Shown piece by piece: positions 30,111-40,842 of a stretch of DNA of 64,000 nucleotides (the first letter of the stretch is position 1; every line of letters starts with the position of its first letter). The stretch is from Moesziomyces globuligerus. Its lineage: Eukaryota > Basidiomycota > Ustilaginomycetes > Ustilaginales > Ustilaginaceae. The stretch lies in NCBI GenBank assembly GCA_030849465.1, contig JARVLF010000021.1, forward strand, positions 124,001-188,000. The letters are read 5' to 3'. A program made the position numbers and the translations under genes. Under the pieces are notes generated by a model. The model worked only from the letters and a program-made list of their open reading frames with translations. It did no database searches and was not told where the DNA came from.

Positions 30111-31466
30111 CTAGGGGATGAGGGCGTCTTTGAGATGCCAGAGGAGCATTTCGGCGAAGAGAGCTCCGCAGGGGAGCTGACTTGGCGCAAGCGGGTTGAG
30201 CGAGTGCTGGTCCTGGCCCATGAGGACATGGGCGAAGTTGAGGGGCACGACGTCGTTGGGAATGCGCGCAGCACGCGAGCGCTCGCCCTTGACAATGTCA
30301 TCGCCGTGGACGTCGAGCGCCGAATGCTGGGCGTTGTTGATCTGGGCGATGCGATTGGCGTGGTAGAGCGGGTGGTTCTTGCGCACCTCGCCCTCGATGC
30401 CCAAGAAGGCCTCGACGGTGCTAGCCTCCGAGGCGAGCGGGTAGGAGGTATCGCGCCAGACGATGCGCGGGTGGCGCCAGGCGCGGCGGATCGAGGCGAG
30501 CATGTCGACCATGCGCGATCGCCACCACATGATCCTCTCCTCGCTCAGATTCTCGAGCAGACCCACGCCCGTGTCGATGTCGAACCGCGCCCAGCGAGCC
30601 AGATCCCACAGGCCCGAGTTGAAGATGACCAGGTCCGGCTCCGCGCGTGCGCGCGGCAGTGGCAACGCGGGAGAGGTATGCGCCGACGAAGCCATATCCT
30701 TGACGAGAGGTTCGAAGAGATCCGTCATGCGGTCCTCGAATAGCCCCGGCGCATTGTACAGCTGCTCGCCCCGCCACGAGTCGAACGTATCCGCGCCATA
30801 GGCGTACGCCGACATGAGCACAAAGTCGTACTCGGGCAAGTGGCAGTAGTGCGCCAGCGGCGCGTTGTTCTTCACGGGCGTAAAGCCGTGCTTGGGTGGC
30901 ACCGCATTGAGGCTACTCCCCCACGGATGGTTCTTGTCCACCGGCTGTATTGTGTGTCCCGTCAGCGCACAGAAGTGCTCGACCAACGAACGATCCACCT
31001 GATGGTCGCCGATCATGAGCACCGTGCGGTTCGAGAGAAACGCGCTGAGCTCCTCCACGCTACCCGAGCCGGTCGGGAGCTTATGCACCGCGTGCGGAGC
31101 GATCTTGCTTGGGTCTTCCTGCTGGATGTTGAGCGTCGAGATGAGTGTGCCGACCAGGTTGGTGGTGGAGCACGACGGATCGAATGTGCGCCAGGCGGGG
31201 AGATCGTTGGTGCCGATCGACCAGTCTACCCAGCCGGGAATGCTGAATGGATCGCAGCGGCCGGAGCTCGTCGTAGAGAAGCCTCGCCGCGGGCCGGAGG
31301 AGGCAAGTGTGCCACGCGAGGATCCAGCGGGTGCGAGAGAGCAGAGGAAGGTGACGGTAATGTAAGCCGCGGAGAAGTAAGTGAGGATGCGTCCGGCGAT
31401 CTGGACGCGCGTGTCTGCGAGCTGCGGTTTGCTCTTGCCCGTCAAGAGCCGCACATTGGACGGCAT
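30111..31466 (-). CDS. Membrane-anchored SGNH/PC-esterase-like protein
   Basis: Single exon, 451 residues. A short basic N-terminus is followed by one membrane segment (ILTYFSAAYITVTFLCSLAP, ~28-47), so a type II Golgi or ER protein with a lumenal domain is likely. The lumenal part has the layout of fungal GDSL/PC-esterase-like proteins: a FDPSCSTTNL cysteine region, VLMIGDHQVDRSLVEHFC in the position of the GDS block, then PDLVIFNSGLWDLARW and PRIVWRDTSYP. In that family the first block usually reads GDS, with Ser as the nucleophile. Here it reads GDHQ, so catalytic activity is doubtful or the active site differs. The family call is by pattern, and the substrate is unknown. Confidence 0.7.
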   Translation of the reverse strand: MPSNVRLLTGKSKPQLADTRVQIAGRILTYFSAAYITVTFLCSLAPAGSSRGTLASSGPRRGFSTTSSGRCDPFSIPGWVDWSIGTNDLPAWRTFDPSCSTTNLVGTLISTLNIQQEDPSKIAPHAVHKLPTGSGSVEELSAFLSNRTVLMIGDHQVDRSLVEHFCALTGHTIQPVDKNHPWGSSLNAVPPKHGFTPVKNNAPLAHYCHLPEYDFVLMSAYAYGADTFDSWRGEQLYNAPGLFEDRMTDLFEPLVKDMASSAHTSPALPLPRARAEPDLVIFNSGLWDLARWARFDIDTGVGLLENLSEERIMWWRSRMVDMLASIRRAWRHPRIVWRDTSYPLASEASTVEAFLGIEGEVRKNHPLYHANRIAQINNAQHSALDVHGDDIVKGERSRAARIPNDVVPLNFAHVLMGQDQHSLNPLAPSQLPCGALFAEMLLWHLKDALIP

Positions 31467-32997
31467 CGTGGTCTTCTGTGTTGCACCTAGCCGACGGGAT
31501 CCGACGACGATACAGCTTGCTCCTGAGACTCGAGTCGAGGGGTTGCAGTTGAGAGCAACTGGTCAGCGTGGTGCGACGGGGTGCTGCTTGTTGCAGAGGC
31601 TCGTGAGAGGTCGTGGTAGGGAGGAGCAAGTGGCAAGGCGCCAAGAGACAGGTGTTTATGTAGCGTCGAGGGTAGAATGCTATGACGATCCGGAAGACGG
31701 GCGACACGAGCGGATGAGTGGTGCGTGGGGATAGAGCTCTGCGGTTGCACCGTGCGGGGATCGGCGTCGGGATGATTTGCCAAGATTCTCACTCCACTGC
31801 CTCGTCGACTTCCGCCAAGCAGATCTCTCGGCTTTACATCCATGCGCATCACACACAATCGTGATAGGATCGGGATGGATCCTCGATTCAGGCGACTGTG
31901 TCGTGCTTGTTAGGTCGAGTATGCGATGCAAAGTCTGATAATTTTAGAAGCTCGGCCGAGGTCTGAGCTCGACTATTGTAGATCACATGATCTGAATACA
32001 GTGCATTCGAATCACTCGAAATTCCAAGTCGAAATCGAAGCCCTGACGCTGGGCCCTCGGCCATCTGCTCGCGAGGTCGACGCACTGGAGCTGGCCAGCT
32101 GTGGCTCGGCTTGATGCATGCCAAAGGCGAACGACGCTAGCCAGGAAGCGGTCTCGAGCTGCGAGTGCTGTGAGCGGGGCGGCATTGAGTGGATTCGAGT
32201 GAGCAAGTGGCAGCGTTGAGCGCACATCGCCGCGTGCAGGCCTGTGTTGGAATTTGGGCCGCCAGCCAGCGCGGTTGGTGCTGACCGCGAAAGAAGCTTC
32301 GTCGCCATCCGATCATCCTCCTTACCCTCACCCTACGTCAACACCCCACATCACCTCAAGGTTAGTATATACGCCTGCCACGCTCGAACGACAAACGGCG
32401 ACGATCATTCGACACACGCAGCACGAGCGAATCCATCGATCCCGACTTTGCACAATCAGCCTAGACGCACGCTAGCCAGCTCGACCCGGATCATCCTACC
32501 TACAACTCCTACGCCCTTCCTTTCTTCACCACTTCCACCAACTCATCGCCAGCAACACGGTAAAGGTACTATCCAACATCTCGCTCAGGGGCCCTGTGAT
32601 CTATCAGGGTGGAGATAATCGACGGACGTATGCATGCAGAGAAGGTCGCCTACAATGCGTCCCCCTACCAAAGCGAGGATACGAACGAATAGATGAAAGT
32701 TCGATGGCCTACGACCCCGTCGAGTCTAGCTCGTCACGCAACTCGACGCGTCATAGGACCGCTGTGGGAGTTGGCATCCGCAGGCACCTGATACCTGCGC
32801 ATGCTTGATTCGGAGCTCCCATTCGCACCACCAACTTTCGTGCCGCACCTTCGACCGACTTCTATCGCCCACGCTCGTGCTTGTCGTTTTTCCGCCCGTC
32901 GTCGCTACGTCTCGTCGCTTCATCAGCGCCGCCCAAATCAGCCGAAACTGACTCGCCCTCCAACCCATCTTCCTTTCGCACCTGTCGCAGATCCAAG
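31467..32997. promoter_or_regulatory. Divergent intergenic region, 1.5 kb
   Basis: Between the esterase-like gene (minus) and RPL9 (plus). It includes pyrimidine-rich sequence at about 32480-32550 and just upstream of RPL9 (32930-32990), as expected for a ribosomal protein promoter and leader. Possible leader splice donors exist (GGTTAGTATATACG at 32361). No protein or RNA gene was recognised. Confidence 0.4.
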
Positions 32998-34157
32998 ATG
33001 CTGCAGATCTTCAAGGAGCTCGACCTCGCGGTCCCCGCCGACGTTACCGTCAGCGTCTCGTCGCGCGTCTTCACCGTTAAGGGTCCCCGCGGCTCTCTCA
33101 CTAAGGTTAGCATCCCGCCTTTCTTCCACACATCGGACAGCTTCTCTCGGCAGCACAGCAGCAGCAGCAGCATCAGCGGACGACAGATCAGGGGGATTGC
33201 AGGACTACAAAGTACAGAAGGGACAGATCCGACCCAACATGGAGGCTTCGATGGTAACACGCACAATTCAGCAGGGATCGACCGCACGGACAGGAGAACG
33301 GTCGCGGAGCACCATTGCTTTAGCGCGGTGGTACACATAGTCAAGTCGTGTTCCTGCTCTTGATCGACATACCACCACGGAGGAGATGGGGAACCAGAAG
33401 ACTGCAGAAAGCTTGGATCAGGAGAATTACCGCCGTTGGGACAGATCGAAATCGACGAGACGTCTCGAAGGCGAGCTGCGGTGCATCATACGCCACACAA
33501 CAAACCGCTTCCGATGCGCGTTCGACAAGTTGTCGAATCGCTTCTGCTTCTGTCACTATTGCTTCTGCTTCTGTCACTATTGCTGCTGCTGCTGCTGCCG
33601 CTACCGAAAGAGCTCCCTGCCCCGCTTCTGCTCAGCCGATGATCCGATGCTGACTTTCTTTTCCACTCGTTCCAAACCAACAGTCGCTCAAGCACATGAA
33701 CCTTGATGCCCGCATCATCAAGAGCCCCTCGGGCCAGAAGATCAAGTTCATTGTGTGGCACGCCGCCCGCAAGCACGCCGCTTGCCTGCGTACCGCCCAG
33801 GCATGCGTTGCCAACATGATCAAGGGTGTCACCAAGGGTTTCCAGTACAAGATGCGTGCTGTCTACGCCCATTTCCCCATCAACATCATCATTGCTGGTG
33901 ACAAGCAGTCGGCCGAGATCCGCAACTTCCTTGGCGAGAAGCGCGTCCGCAACATCCAGATGCTCGAGGGTGTCACCATCCAGGAGGACAAGGCGCAGAA
34001 GGACCAGGTTCTGGTCGAGGGTAACGACATCGACCTCGTTTCGCAGTCGGCCGCTCTCCTCCACGGCGCCACCCTTGTCCGCAACAAGGATATCCGAAAG
34101 TTCCTCGACGGTATCTACTGCACTGGCAAGGACACCATTGTCAAGGCCGAGGTCTAA
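32998..34157 (+). CDS. RPL9: 60S ribosomal protein L9 (uL6)
   Basis: Exon 1 is 32998-33105 (36 codons), then a 578-bp intron (GTTAGC...CAACAG), and exon 2 is 33684-34157, giving 193 residues; yeast L9 has 191. Splicing joins VKGPRGSLTK to SLKHMNLDARI. Conserved L9 blocks are VFTVKGPRGSL, ANMIKGVTKGFQYKMRAVYA, HFPINI, IRNFLGEKRVR, VEGNDIDLVSQSAALLHGAT and NKDIRKFLDGIY. It is part of the large ribosomal subunit near the GTPase centre. The donor GTTAGC is a weaker variant than the GTAAGT sites elsewhere in the window. The intron is very long for this gene-dense genome and carries a duplicated 21-bp element. Confidence 0.96.
33541..33582. repeat. 21-bp direct repeat, two exact copies, in RPL9 intron
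   Basis: The 21-base unit beginning CTTCTGCTTCTGTCAC occurs twice in tandem (33541-33561 and 33562-33582), followed by a CTG-rich run, inside the RPL9 intron. Confidence 0.9.
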
Positions 34158-34593
34158 GCAATTGTACCATGTTTCCATTTCGACTTCGACTCCTACATCT
34201 CACCACCACCCCACACATGCACCGGCATCTCTCTTGCCGACCCCCTCCTTCACATGCTTGTATCGGTTAGCATCTGATTCCCTTTCCCCCACACACCCTG
34301 CAAAAATAAAACACGCTCCCATCTACGCATGGAGCAGTTTCGATCCCAGAACTCGCATCTCGTCCGTGATCGTGAAAGAATGCAGTTCTGCGCCACATGA
34401 GCACACGTGCTTGACAATTGCTGGATGTCATGGAATGGAAGTGGACATGGGCAAGGAAGGAATTGGGTTGGAATTGGAGGAACGCATTTCAGCGTGGGGG
34501 TATCAAGCGATGCAGCGCTTCACTGATGATCTGTGTAGCGGTCTCGCTGCTGCGAAAGGTGTGCGGCTTCAAACGGCATGCTTGGATTCGGAT
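34158..34593. other. Convergent 3' region, 436 bp
   Basis: Holds the 3' UTRs of RPL9 (plus) and isopentenyl-diphosphate isomerase (minus). An AAAATAAAAC stretch near 34303-34312 could serve as the RPL9 polyadenylation signal. No gene is seen. Confidence 0.5.
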
Positions 34594-35469
34594 CTAGAGC
34601 ATGCGGTGGATGGTGTGGTCTGTGAGGTCCTTGAGAGACTTTGCGTCGAGCGGGTTGGTTGCTTGCCTCCTTGCGAGGAGGTCGGACCACCAGGGGAAGA
34701 GGAACTTCTGGACGATGAGCTTGAACCAGGGGGTGAAGGCGGTGGGGTCGAGTTCGGTCATGAGCGCACGGAGTTCGTCGGGCGAGACCCACTTTGTGTC
34801 GCACACCTCGTTGAGGTTGGGCTGGAGCGTGACGTTGGCGGTGATGAAGAGGATGTAATCGATCTCGTGCTCTCCCCAGATGTCGTCGTCGCCGTTGGCA
34901 GCAAGGTAGTGGATGCGCGTGAGATACTGGAACTCGTCCAGCGGCACCTGATCGGCAGGAATGCCCAGCTCGTGGTCCAGCTTACGCTGAGCAGCTCGAC
35001 GAACGCCTAGATGCAAGGAACAAGAGCGGAGCGTCAGCACGTGCGAGCCGATGCGATGCAATCTGGACAGCCACGAGGGCTGGTGGGGAGGTGACTTACC
35101 GATCTGCTCTGCCTCCTCGAGCTCACCCTTGATGGCGAGCGGATGGGAGCAGCAGGTGTTGGTCCACATGTTGGGGAAGGTGATCTTCTCAGCAGCCCTT
35201 CGCTGGAGGAGGAGCTTGCCAGTCTCGGGGTCGAAGAGGAAGACGGAGAAGGCGCGATGCAAGAGGCCCTTGTTGATGTTGGTCATGAGGTGGCACTCCT
35301 TCTTGCTGCCGTCGCGCACATACTTGTCGTCGTTGTCGAGCACGATGCAGCGCTCCTCCATGAGGCGGATCTGCTCCTCGTCGTAGCCGGCGAGGGACGA
35401 GTCGAGCGTGATGGAGCTGGCCTGGGCGGGCTGTGCCTCGGTCTGTGTGACGGTGGTGGTGGACGACAT
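34594..35469 (-). CDS. IDI1: Isopentenyl-diphosphate delta-isomerase, type I
   Basis: Exon 1 is 35469-35100, the intron is 35099-35007 (93 bp, GTAAGT...TCTAG), and exon 2 is 35006-34594, giving 260 residues. Splicing joins EEAEQIG to VRRAAQRKLDHELGI. The Nudix-like IPP isomerase core shows HRAFSVFLFDPETGKLLLQ, the catalytic Cys block TNTCCSHP (Cys106/107), RRAAQRKLDHELGI and the EHEIDYILF block with the catalytic Glu. It interconverts isopentenyl and dimethylallyl diphosphate for sterol and prenyl synthesis. The frame continues open upstream to 35997, but MSSTTTVTQ at 35469 fits the family length. The intron is a multiple of three and has no in-frame stop, so an unspliced message would encode 31 extra residues. 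Confidence 0.95.
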   Translation of the reverse strand: MSSTTTVTQTEAQPAQASSITLDSSLAGYDEEQIRLMEERCIVLDNDDKYVRDGSKKECHLMTNINKGLLHRAFSVFLFDPETGKLLLQRRAAEKITFPNMWTNTCCSHPLAIKGELEEAEQIGKSPPHQPSWLSRLHRIGSHVLTLRSCSLHLGVRRAAQRKLDHELGIPADQVPLDEFQYLTRIHYLAANGDDDIWGEHEIDYILFITANVTLQPNLNEVCDTKWVSPDELRALMTELDPTAFTPWFKLIVQKFLFPWWSDLLARRQATNPLDAKSLKDLTDHTIHRML

Positions 35470-36038
35470 CGTGCTGCTTTTCCTGTGCGAGACGGGATGG
35501 GTGCGAATGAAGGAGAGGTGGCCACTGGACGTGGGAGGGTGGTGGTGTCGAGCAGGCCAAGGTGAATTTGGCTCGAGAGCAACACCAACATGCTCTGCAG
35601 CTCTAACTTTGGAGCCCCTTCCCTTCGACATGCGAATCAGCCCATCTTCTGACCCTGAGCTGGTGCGGCGAATCGCGTCTCGACGTTGGGCGAATCGGGG
35701 AGGCTGGCAGCTCAAGTCGAGGACAAAGGAGACACAGACTCGCTGAGCCGCTTCTTCTTGAAGTCCGGACCACACGTGACTTTGTAGTGCCGAGTACAAA
35801 GCGGCAATACGACCAGATGCTGGTTGGAATTGAGTGGGTGTGTGTGTGCGTGTGCCGCGCTGTGCTTTTCTTCCAAATTTGCTCGCTTGGTGTGCCTCGA
35901 CGAAGACAACAGGCTGGAGTGCCTTTGCGCTGTTCAACTTGCTGGAGCCGGTTGCAAGCTGTTGGATTGCTGCGCTCTCGGCCTTCCTCACCACCACCGC
36001 ATCTCCACCAGCGTCGGCACCTCACAGCACACTCCAAC
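35470..36038. promoter_or_regulatory. Divergent promoter region, 569 bp
   Basis: Shared upstream region of IDI1 (minus) and eIF3k (plus). It contains a GTGTGTGTGCGTGTG run at about 35838-35853. No gene was recognised. Confidence 0.45.
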
Positions 36039-37380
36039 ATGGCTTCGGAATCCACCAGCGCATACAAGTGGCACTCGTCGTCCACGCGACCCGAGCACAT
36101 CGAGCAGCTCATCTCGGGCGTCGACCGATACAACCCGCAGAACCTCGACGTCCTCCACGACTACCTCGCCCAGCAGCTCGACGATGGCTCGTACGATCTG
36201 CTCGCCAACCTCGCCATCCTCAAGCTGTAAGTTCTCAAAGCTGCACAGCGTCCACTCGGTGTCCTCTCGCGTGCAGGCATGCAGGAAAACGGCGCCGCAC
36301 ACCAACCACACACACGCCGCACCATCTGCCCGGACAACTTGATCGCTGGTCCAGGATCACCAACACAAAACACGGCCAGGGATGCGCCCAGGTCCGTGCT
36401 ACCTCGAGTGATGATCCCATATTACCATAATGCAAAGCGATTGGGTGGCTGGGAGTGAAGCCCCGGCCACCCGATGACGTGCATCTATATTAGCTCTATC
36501 TGACTCTTCCCCAGCGAATATCCTCGGACGGATCAAAGAATAGCTCGGCCTACGATCGGCTTCCGTTTCCGACGTCGGCCATACGAACGCTCTGCATTTC
36601 GAGATGGACATGGACGCTGTGCACTGTCGTGAAACCGCTCGCACCTCGAATGGATGCTCGCGATCTAGATTCCAACCGTACTGACCGTCGATGACGTTTC
36701 TCGATCCTTGGCTTTGCAATCACAGGTACCAGTTCAACCCCTCGGACTTCAACTATGTCGTCGTGATCAACATTCTGCTCAAGGCGCTTGTAGCCGCGCC
36801 ATTGCCTGACTTCAACCTGTGCATCTCGCTGCTCGGCGAGGCGCCACTGCCCACCGTGCCCGTCAAGGCGGAGAAGGAGGCGACGACCGGTGACGATGCC
36901 GGCTCGCTCGCTGGTGACGACGAGGAGGCGGTTGTGGAGAAGCCCCAGGAGGTGGCGTCGGCGGGCCACCTGACGGATGCGTTGATCGTGCGTCTGTCGC
37001 AGCTCAGCACGCTCCTCTTCCAGGCGCGCTTCCGCGAGTTCTGGTCGACGCTCAACAGCGCCGACTACTCGGACGTGCGTGAGTACGCCGCCAAGATCAG
37101 CGAGTTTGAGAACGCCGCGCGCAGGGTCGCGCTCAACTCGGTCAAGGGCTCCTTCACCTCGATCAGCGAGAAGCGCATCGGCAGCTACCTCAACCTCGAC
37201 GGCGCAGAGCTCGACAAGTTTGTCAACGCGCAAGCCGGCTGGAAGCTCGCCAACGGCACCGTCACCGTGCCCGCCAACCCGGACAACGAGATCAAGGCTA
37301 CCGTCATCCGCGAGGAGATCTCGCTCGACCAGATGCACAAGTTCCTCTCCCAGGCCCAGTCGCCCATCCTCCGTGCATAG
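36039..37380 (+). CDS. Eukaryotic translation initiation factor 3 subunit K
   Basis: Exon 1 is 36039-36226, the intron is 36227-36725 (499 bp, GTAAGT...CACAG), and exon 2 is 36726-37380, giving 280 residues. Splicing creates LANLAILKLYQFNP, the conserved eIF3k block. The N-terminal part has RPEHIEQLISGVDRYNP as in metazoan eIF3k, followed by PDFNLCISLL, FWSTLNSAD and a winged-helix/PCI-like C-terminus. An acidic, Glu/Asp-rich insert (~95-125) makes it about 60 residues longer than the human protein. Subunit K is a non-core part of the 43S-binding eIF3 complex, absent from budding yeast. The unusually long intron hosts a likely C/D snoRNA (listed separately). Confidence 0.95.
36404..36508 (+). 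ncRNA. Candidate C/D-box snoRNA, SNORD44-like, in eIF3k intron
   Basis: Box C GTGATGA (36408-36414) and box D CTGA (36500-36503) are 96 nt apart, a normal C/D snoRNA size. A C'-like CGATGAC lies at 36472-36478. The bases just before box D (TATTAGCTCTA then T) are complementary over 11 nt to the universally conserved 18S rRNA segment UAGAGCUAAUA. The fifth base before box D faces the A within that segment that is 2'-O-methylated in human 18S (Am166), guided by SNORD44, whose guide reads ATTAGCTCTAACTGA. The terminal stem is short (GAG with CTC). The intronic location on the sense strand of a translation gene is typical of snoRNA hosts. Confidence 0.7.
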
Positions 37381-39640
37381 ACCCGACGTCCTCCCTCATC
37401 GCCGTCGGCGCTCATCAGCCCCTCACCCCAAAATTCGAGCTCCCTGACCTGCTTTCCCTTGTTTCTGTACCATATCCAAGCATCAGTCTCGGCCAAAATT
37501 TCACGCATATCCCACACAGGAGCGAATCGGTCCGCAGCATGCTGATGAGATGCCGCGCAGAGACGGCGCCGTGAAGATCCGCGGCCGTGTGATTGCTGTT
37601 GAGATCGACGCAACGTGGCCTGGTCCGCCGCCGCAGAAGCTTCGCCTTCTGCCTGAAAGGGCCAGCGAGCGCGGCTTGGCCCTTTGACCGCATTTGATGC
37701 ATCACGGGCATCTCACTCTGGCTTGACGAGATCCTCGAGTCGACACACCGATTCGGCGAGCCCGATGCCGAGGAGAGCCTCTGATCGTGATTCGATCCAA
37801 TAAACGCGACGGACATGCGCGTCGCCGCGTCGCGCACGCAGCTAAAACCCCTTGCTTCCGCCTGAAAGTCAAGCTCAAGCTCTCAAGCCACACGCGACTG
37901 CTGCTCCTTATCGGCTTCCGCTATCTATCACGCTCGACATGGCTTGTTGTCGTCGCCGTGGCGCAAAGACGATGAGGGCCAAGCTTGGGCCCGAGATGCG
38001 TGTTGAGCCCCGGGCTGACACGCACCATCGGCCCCACCCGAGACGCGACGGGACAGGCAACGATACAGTATCGAGTGCCGAGCATGCAAGACGTTGCCTC
38101 TGCAAGCAGAGACCCGTGCCGCACCCATCTGCCAGGAATTGCTTCATTTGGCACGCTACGCTGTACTGCACTGCACTGTAAATGGCAGCAAAGTCGAATG
38201 TTGAGCTGCTGTCGCGGCTGGTGGTGTGCCCTTTGCCCCTTGCCGCCGTGTCTCGCGCTTTTCCCACCGGATCTGCACTTCAGACGCGGCTCACCACGCT
38301 CATGAAACAGCACCCTGGCACTCTGTAACCGTCGGCGCTCGGGTGTCAGCTGTCAGCCGATGCATACTGCCAGGATGCCCAACACGCACTCCATCTCGCC
38401 GCGTCGACGCGCGCGGACACTGGCGCAGTGCCCTTCTCGCTCCGTTCCTGTATTCGGTTCGTCTCATTCCTCATCCACCCTCGTCCATCCACCCGCATCG
38501 CCAGCATCCAACTCGTCCTCTGCTGACGCGCCGCGCAACGCGGATGGCCCAGGTTGGGATGGGCGCGACCCTGAGTCAAGCGCATCGAAAACCTGGGCCT
38601 CCGCCCGCCTGCCCAGTGTGCCCGCACGCCCGACTCCTCTTTACACGAACGCGCCGCTCCAATACGCCCATGGTGAATGGCTCGCCCCGCGCCTGCCCAG
38701 TGTCGAGAGACCTCGCGACCGAGCCCGCTTGGCCATGGTGTTTTTGCCAGATCTACCGGGTCTCGAGCAACTTTCCAGCGCCATGGAGCCCCCCCTTTCC
38801 CCTCCATGCGCGTCCTCGATCCAGTTCTGCCTCGCCCACGGCACCCCATCTCCGATTTCCCTTGCGCCCTGTCGCTCGTCCCGACCTGATCCACTACCAC
38901 CATCTCCCCCCCCCCCTCCCTTTTCATCCATCCATCCGCTGCATTTTCCCATCCGCCCTTCTTCGTCATCGGTCCAACGCCTTCGTCTCCGTCCGTCGTC
39001 TCCCTTCGCATCTGTCTTTCGCGGCCGCATTCCGCTTACATATCTGCATCGCACGTCGCTCTCGCAGCCGCACCACCCCCACCTCCACCACCAACCCGCA
39101 TTCGACATTTGCAAATCCCAATCCCATTTTTTTTCGGTCAGACAGCTGCCCCTCTCCGCGATCCGACGTTCCTGCTTGGCGTTCCTGCGCAACCGACATC
39201 TTTGACACCTGTCCAGTTCCATTCGGGTGTCGTCACCACGCTCGTCTGAGCAAGCACACAGACCTACAATACACGCGCGCCAACACGCAAGCAACCTCCG
39301 ACCTTCTTCTTGCATCGACTGCCAGCCTTGCTCTCTGGTCAATCCCTGCGAGTGCATTCGTCCCTTGTCGTCATCATCGGCTTGTCTACGCTGGAGTCGG
39401 CCCGGTTGCTGGCATGATAGAGTCCTCCTCCAACTCGGCAGCTCCTCAATTCGCATCCGAGATAACTCTGTTCATCCAGTGTCCGGCCGTCAATTTTGCT
39501 GTGTCTAGCATCCCTCCCATCCGCTCGACGTCCTAGGACCGTCTCCTGCCATCGACACATCCAACGCAGGTATTTGGCTTGCGTGCAATTGCTTGTCTTC
39601 ATCCTCGATCCCTCGATCCGGTGCCCGTCGTCGGACGCTC
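37381..39640. other. Long intergenic or leader region, 2.3 kb
   Basis: Separates eIF3k from the Whi3-like gene. The second half (38300-39600) is pyrimidine-rich and CA/CT-biased with homopolymer C (38907-38916) and T runs, like a long 5' leader. A frame at 38226-39536 is open by composition but has no recognisable protein. Long leaders are common for fungal RNA-binding regulators. No RNA gene was identified. Confidence 0.45.
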
Positions 39641-40801
39641 ATGTCAACAACGCTCTCTGCGCTTCACGTCGCCGATCTGCCCCTGGATCATCCCAACAAA
39701 TCTTGTGCTTCCTTCCCGTTCCCCACTTACACCTGGGCTGACGAGGCGCCAGAGCATCCCCCCACCGTTCCTCGGACTATGCCCGACGGCGCAGATCCGT
39801 TCCCGCGCATACTCAACAGCGAGCCGCACCTTTTCCCCGGAACATCTTCCTCCCTCGGCATGGTCTACAGTCCAGAATCGAGGCCACACCCTCCACCTGG
39901 AATCTTTGCGCCCGCACCATCCTCCTCGAGATCAGCGGCCTCTTCGGGTCCGCCTGGCCTTCCACGCGATCAAGCTGGTCCGTCGGCTTCTTTCGCCTTT
40001 CCATCCTCACCGCCTTTGGCTCACGCAGACCACACGCCGCTCGCAGCACCGCAACCCATGCAGCCCTTTCCTCGTCTCACGTCACCGCAGCCCGGCGGAG
40101 AACCTGGCACAGGCTCGCGATCCGGTGGCCGGTCCCCTTCGCCTACCAAGCGCACCTTCAACTTCCCTATGGGCGACCCGAGCGAGCGCTGGCAGTCCAT
40201 CGGTCAGGCATCCAACAATGCCAGTCGGGCGCCGAACAGCACGACACAACGCAAACCCTCACTTCACTCTGGCCTGTCTGCGGCAACCGCCTCGGCTGAG
40301 CCCTTCCTCGGCTACAACGAGCTCTTCTCGCCTAATGGCTCCACCCTCGCTTCGTCCGAGGCGTCCAAGAGCGCCAATGCAGCAGCACTCTCCACCTCGG
40401 ACCCAATGAATGTTGCGTTCCACTCCGGCTCGAGCGCCGACTCGAGGGGCTTCTCTTTGTCCTCCAGCCACGAACAGGATCTCCCCGCCACCCGCTTCGG
40501 CTTGTCGCCTGGCCACTACGCCGCATCGGGACGAGACGAGGGTTCGCAAATGGGTGGCCACCCTCGCAGCATCGGGCATGATGATTTCGGTGCCCGTCCA
40601 TCGTACGCGATAGGCGGGCCAGGTGGCGGCGCAGGCGTACCACCAGGGATGATGGGCATGCCACCCAACGCAGGCAACCTCAGCCCGCGCAGCATGATGC
40701 AGCTTCAACACCACCACATGCAGATGCAGTCGCAACAACATCAGCACCAGGCACCACAACAATTTCCGCCAGGCTTGCAACAGCAGCAGCAGCCGTCACA
40801 A

Positions 40802-40842
<41 letters not shown>

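Noticed and set aside
32244..32618. 124-codon frame upstream of RPL9
   Set aside because: Low-complexity Pro/Thr/His composition without motif, within a probable promoter/leader region.
38226..39536. 436-codon Pro/Ser/His-rich frame upstream of the Whi3-like gene
   Set aside because: Composition follows the pyrimidine-rich leader; no conserved motif and competing open frames on both strands.
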